Assembly (NCBI GenBank): GCA_900757235.1
Contig: CAAENB010000171.1
Coordinates: 1-8,509 of the forward strand
From: an uncultured Collinsella sp.
Lineage (GTDB): Bacteria > Actinomycetota > Coriobacteriia > Coriobacteriales > Coriobacteriaceae
Reading direction: 5' to 3'
DNA: 8,509 bases
Part shown: one piece after another, positions 7,396 to 8,509 of the stretch
How the letters are laid out: the number at the start of each line of letters is the position of its first letter
Position numbering within the stretch: the first letter of the stretch is position 1
Notes under the pieces: model-generated
What the model was told of the DNA's origin: nothing
The model's input: only the letters and a program-made list of their open reading frames with translations
The model's database searches: none
Program-made: the position numbers and the translations under genes

Positions 7396-8021
7396 GGCTC
7401 ATCGTTGTCGACGACGACCGCCTAGTGGTCGATTCGCTCAAGATTATCCTGGGCGCCCAAACGCAGATCGAGGTAGTGGGCACCGGAGCCGACGGCAACG
7501 ACGCGGTGGCACTCTACGCCGAACTCGCACCCGATATCGCGCTGCTCGACATTCAGATGCCGGGGCGCGACGGCCTTTCGGCGGCGCGCGAGATCCTTGA
7601 GCACGACCCCGCGGCACGCGTGGTGTTTCTGACGACATTCTCGGATGACGAGTACATTGTGTCGGCGCTCAAGCTGGGCGCCCGCGGTTACCTGATCAAG
7701 ACCGATGTCGCCGCCATTCCGCCAGCGTTGGCGCAGGTCATGGATGGCAAACGCGTGCTCGAGGGCAAGGCGATCGAAGATGTCGATTTTGATGGGGCGA
7801 ACGCTGAGGCCGGTGCGACTCGCCGGCCCGCGGCCTTTGCCGGTCTGACCGACCGCGAGTTCGAAGTCGCCGAGCTCATCGCCCGCGGCCTCGATAACAA
7901 GGAGATTGCCGCCACGGCTTATATGGGAGAAGGCACGGTGCGCAACCACATCAGCTCGATCCTGGCCAAAATGGGCCTGCGCAACCGTACGCAAATCGCC
8001 ATCGCCTACCTGCGAGGGTAA
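7392..8021 (+). CDS. Response regulator, NarL/LuxR family
   Basis: DNA-binding partner of the kinase, 209 residues. The receiver domain (about 1-118) has the acidic pocket Asp7-Asp8, phosphoacceptor Asp53 in LLDIQMPGRDG, switch Thr81 and conserved Lys103. A linker at about 125-148 leads to a LuxR-type helix-turn-helix at about 150-207 (LTDREFEVAELIARGLDNKEI, recognition helix around GTVRNHISSILAKMG). All phosphotransfer residues are present. The ATG overlaps the kinase stop (ATGA), with purine-rich AAGGAGATGAGGG ahead of it, so translation is probably coupled. The likely target is the divergent ABC-2 operon, by analogy with many actinobacterial and Firmicute loci where such pairs flank the exporter they control. 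That target is inference. Confidence 0.96.
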   Translation: MRLIVVDDDRLVVDSLKIILGAQTQIEVVGTGADGNDAVALYAELAPDIALLDIQMPGRDGLSAAREILEHDPAARVVFLTTFSDDEYIVSALKLGARGYLIKTDVAAIPPALAQVMDGKRVLEGKAIEDVDFDGANAEAGATRRPAAFAGLTDREFEVAELIARGLDNKEIAATAYMGEGTVRNHISSILAKMGLRNRTQIAIAYLRG

Positions 8022-8027
8022 TTACCC
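8016..8027. repeat. 12-bp perfect palindrome across the regulator stop codon
   Basis: GGGTAATTACCC is a perfect 12-bp palindrome that contains the TAA stop at 8019-8021. It has no T-tract after it and no loop, so it is not a standard terminator. It could be a protein site or chance. Confidence 0.4.
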
Positions 8028-8052
8028 AACGGCCGACCGCTTTGGCATAGCA

Positions 8053-8081
8053 AAATGGCTGCCATCGATTTAATGCCATTT
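8053..8081. repeat. Weak inverted repeat downstream of the regulator
   Basis: AAATGGC (8053-8059) and GCCATTT (8075-8081) are inverted with a 15-nt spacer. An overlapping alternative is ATGGC-T-GCCAT (8055-8065). The stem lacks a following U-tract. It may help end the two-component transcript together with the larger hairpin that begins two bases later. Confidence 0.35.
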
Positions 8082-8082
8082 C

Positions 8083-8234
8083 AAAACTAAGCCGGTTTAC
8101 GGGGCTAAACTCAGGACCCCCATCCATACCCGCGTTTTCTGCAAAATGACGGCTCGTCTACCTGCAGTTTTATTTTCACGAATATCGGCATGGTTGGGGA
8201 CTCGTGACTCAGCCCCGTAAACCGGCATAGTTTT
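8083..8234. repeat. Large inverted-repeat element, unit A
   Basis: The outer 24-bp arms (8083-8106 and 8211-8234) are complementary at 23 of 24 positions, including a perfect 16-bp stretch GCCGGTTTACGGGGCT (8091-8106) against 8211-8226. Pairing resumes in the same register inside: 8118-8130 against 8187-8199 matches at 11 of 13. The whole 152 bp can therefore fold as one long hairpin centred at about 8158. Bases 8091-8226 align without gaps to unit B at 8341-8476. The central hairpin that is perfect in unit B is decayed here. A short CTGCA/TGCAG stem remains, followed by a T-rich stretch, so unit A may be a poorer terminator. Family not recognised. Confidence 0.8.
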
Positions 8235-8270
8235 GTTTGAACGGTCCTGCGCGAACGCATCCACCAGCCG

Positions 8271-8334
8271 CGTGGGGCCAAAAATGATCCGTTTTCCTCC
8301 GTCCCCGGGGGATCATTTGGCGGCGCCAACCACG
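8271..8334. repeat. Palindromic element between units A and B
   Basis: AAATGATCC (8282-8290) and GGATCATTT (8310-8318) are perfect inverted arms around a 19-nt loop containing GTTTTCCTCCGTCCCCGGG. Imperfect pairing continues outward: CC (8278-8279) with GG (8319-8320), and CGTGG (8271-8275) with CCACG (8330-8334). The element shares no clear sequence with units A and B and is probably a second intergenic repeat family. Confidence 0.6.
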
Positions 8335-8340
8335 AAATCG

Positions 8341-8476
8341 GCCCATCTACTACGTTTGACTCGATACCCCTGACCATGCCTTCGTTTTGAACAAAACCGC
8401 AGGCGTTCTACCTGCGGTTTTGTTTTCGCGTTTTTTGGCATGGTTGGGGGTAAGGGGATAAACGTAGTAGATGGGC
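8341..8476. repeat. Large inverted-repeat element, unit B
   Basis: The 40-nt arms (8341-8380 and 8437-8476) are complementary in a single register. The outer 17 bp, GCCCATCTACTACGTTT against 8460-8476, are perfect, and 13 of 15 match at 8366-8380 against 8437-8451. The centre holds a perfect 14-bp hairpin. Against unit A the 136 bp align without any gap. The cores 8116-8200 and 8366-8450 agree at about 60 of 85 positions. The arms agree at only about half, yet each unit's arms pair with themselves. Confidence 0.82.
8390..8436. terminator. Probable bidirectional intrinsic terminator inside unit B
   Basis: The stem is 8390-8403 (AACAAAACCGCAGG) with 8411-8424 (CCTGCGGTTTTGTT), a perfect 14 bp with a 7-nt loop, CGTTCTA. 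On the plus strand T-rich sequence follows (TT, then a run of six T at 8431-8436). On the minus strand the stem itself ends in T-rich sequence. It could stop transcription entering from either side. Confidence 0.6.
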
Positions 8477-8509
8477 GTTTTCGTTGGCGGCCACCTGTGC
8501 GTTAAAGGC

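Larger units (their letters stand above)
8022..8509. other. Gene-free repeat-rich region
   Basis: No ORF here resembles a protein. The longest, a minus-strand frame at 8111-8377, is built almost wholly from the palindromic repeats and crosses all three elements, so it is judged spurious. The region holds, in order, a short inverted repeat, unit A, the AAATGATCC element and unit B. Bases 8477-8509 show nothing recognisable. Confidence 0.75.

Noticed and set aside
8111..8377. 88-codon minus-strand ORF
   Set aside because: It runs through all three palindromic elements, has no good ribosome site and reads as repeat sequence. Copies may be annotated as hypothetical proteins elsewhere, but that would not make it a gene.
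8083..8476. Integron attC sites
   Set aside because: The paired units fold like attC, but I do not find the RYYYAAC / GTTRRRY core ends, and no integrase or gene cassette is present.
8083..8476. CRISPR array
   Set aside because: There are only two long units, each internally palindromic, with no short regular repeats and spacers and no cas genes.

Overview
This window looks like chromosome from a high-GC actinobacterium. The gene styles (divergent ABC-2 exporter plus NarL-type two-component system, large FtsX permease, G/C-rich third positions, some leaderless-looking starts) and the large palindromic intergenic repeats suggest class Coriobacteriia, perhaps a Collinsella relative. That placement is inference from style and not from a marker gene. 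No rRNA, tRNA, transposase, phage gene or CRISPR array is visible.

Layout: (1) 1-2567, minus strand: a MacB/LolD-type ABC module made of a complete ATPase (1854-2567) followed 8 nt later by a large FtsX-family permease that runs off the left edge (1-1845, 615 residues visible). (2) 2568-2722: an AT-rich intergenic region with a candidate minus-strand promoter and several nested inverted repeats. (3) 2723-6050, minus strand: a compact three-gene ABC-2 (Drr/NatA-like) exporter, with the ATPase first and then two different six-helix permeases; the second permease overlaps the first by 14 bp. (4) 6051-6249: a divergent promoter region. (5) 6250-8021, plus strand: a NarL/DesK-class histidine kinase and its LuxR-type response regulator, overlapping by 4 bp. 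(6) 8022-8509: 488 bases without a credible gene, filled by inverted-repeat elements.

How the genes work together: the kinase has only membrane helices as its input region, so it probably senses membrane or envelope stress. Its regulator probably controls the divergent exporter operon and possibly the downstream FtsX module. Both transporters fit roles in drug, antimicrobial-peptide or lipid export, but no substrate can be read from the sequence.

The most unusual signal is in 8083-8476. Two 136-bp units (8091-8226 and 8341-8476), exactly 250 bp apart, align end to end without a gap. Their cores are about 70% identical. Their outer arms differ between units at 7 of 16 positions, yet pair perfectly within each unit, so all seven changes are compensated. 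A third, unrelated palindromic element lies between them. This is the covariation pattern expected of a structure-selected RNA or DNA hairpin family.
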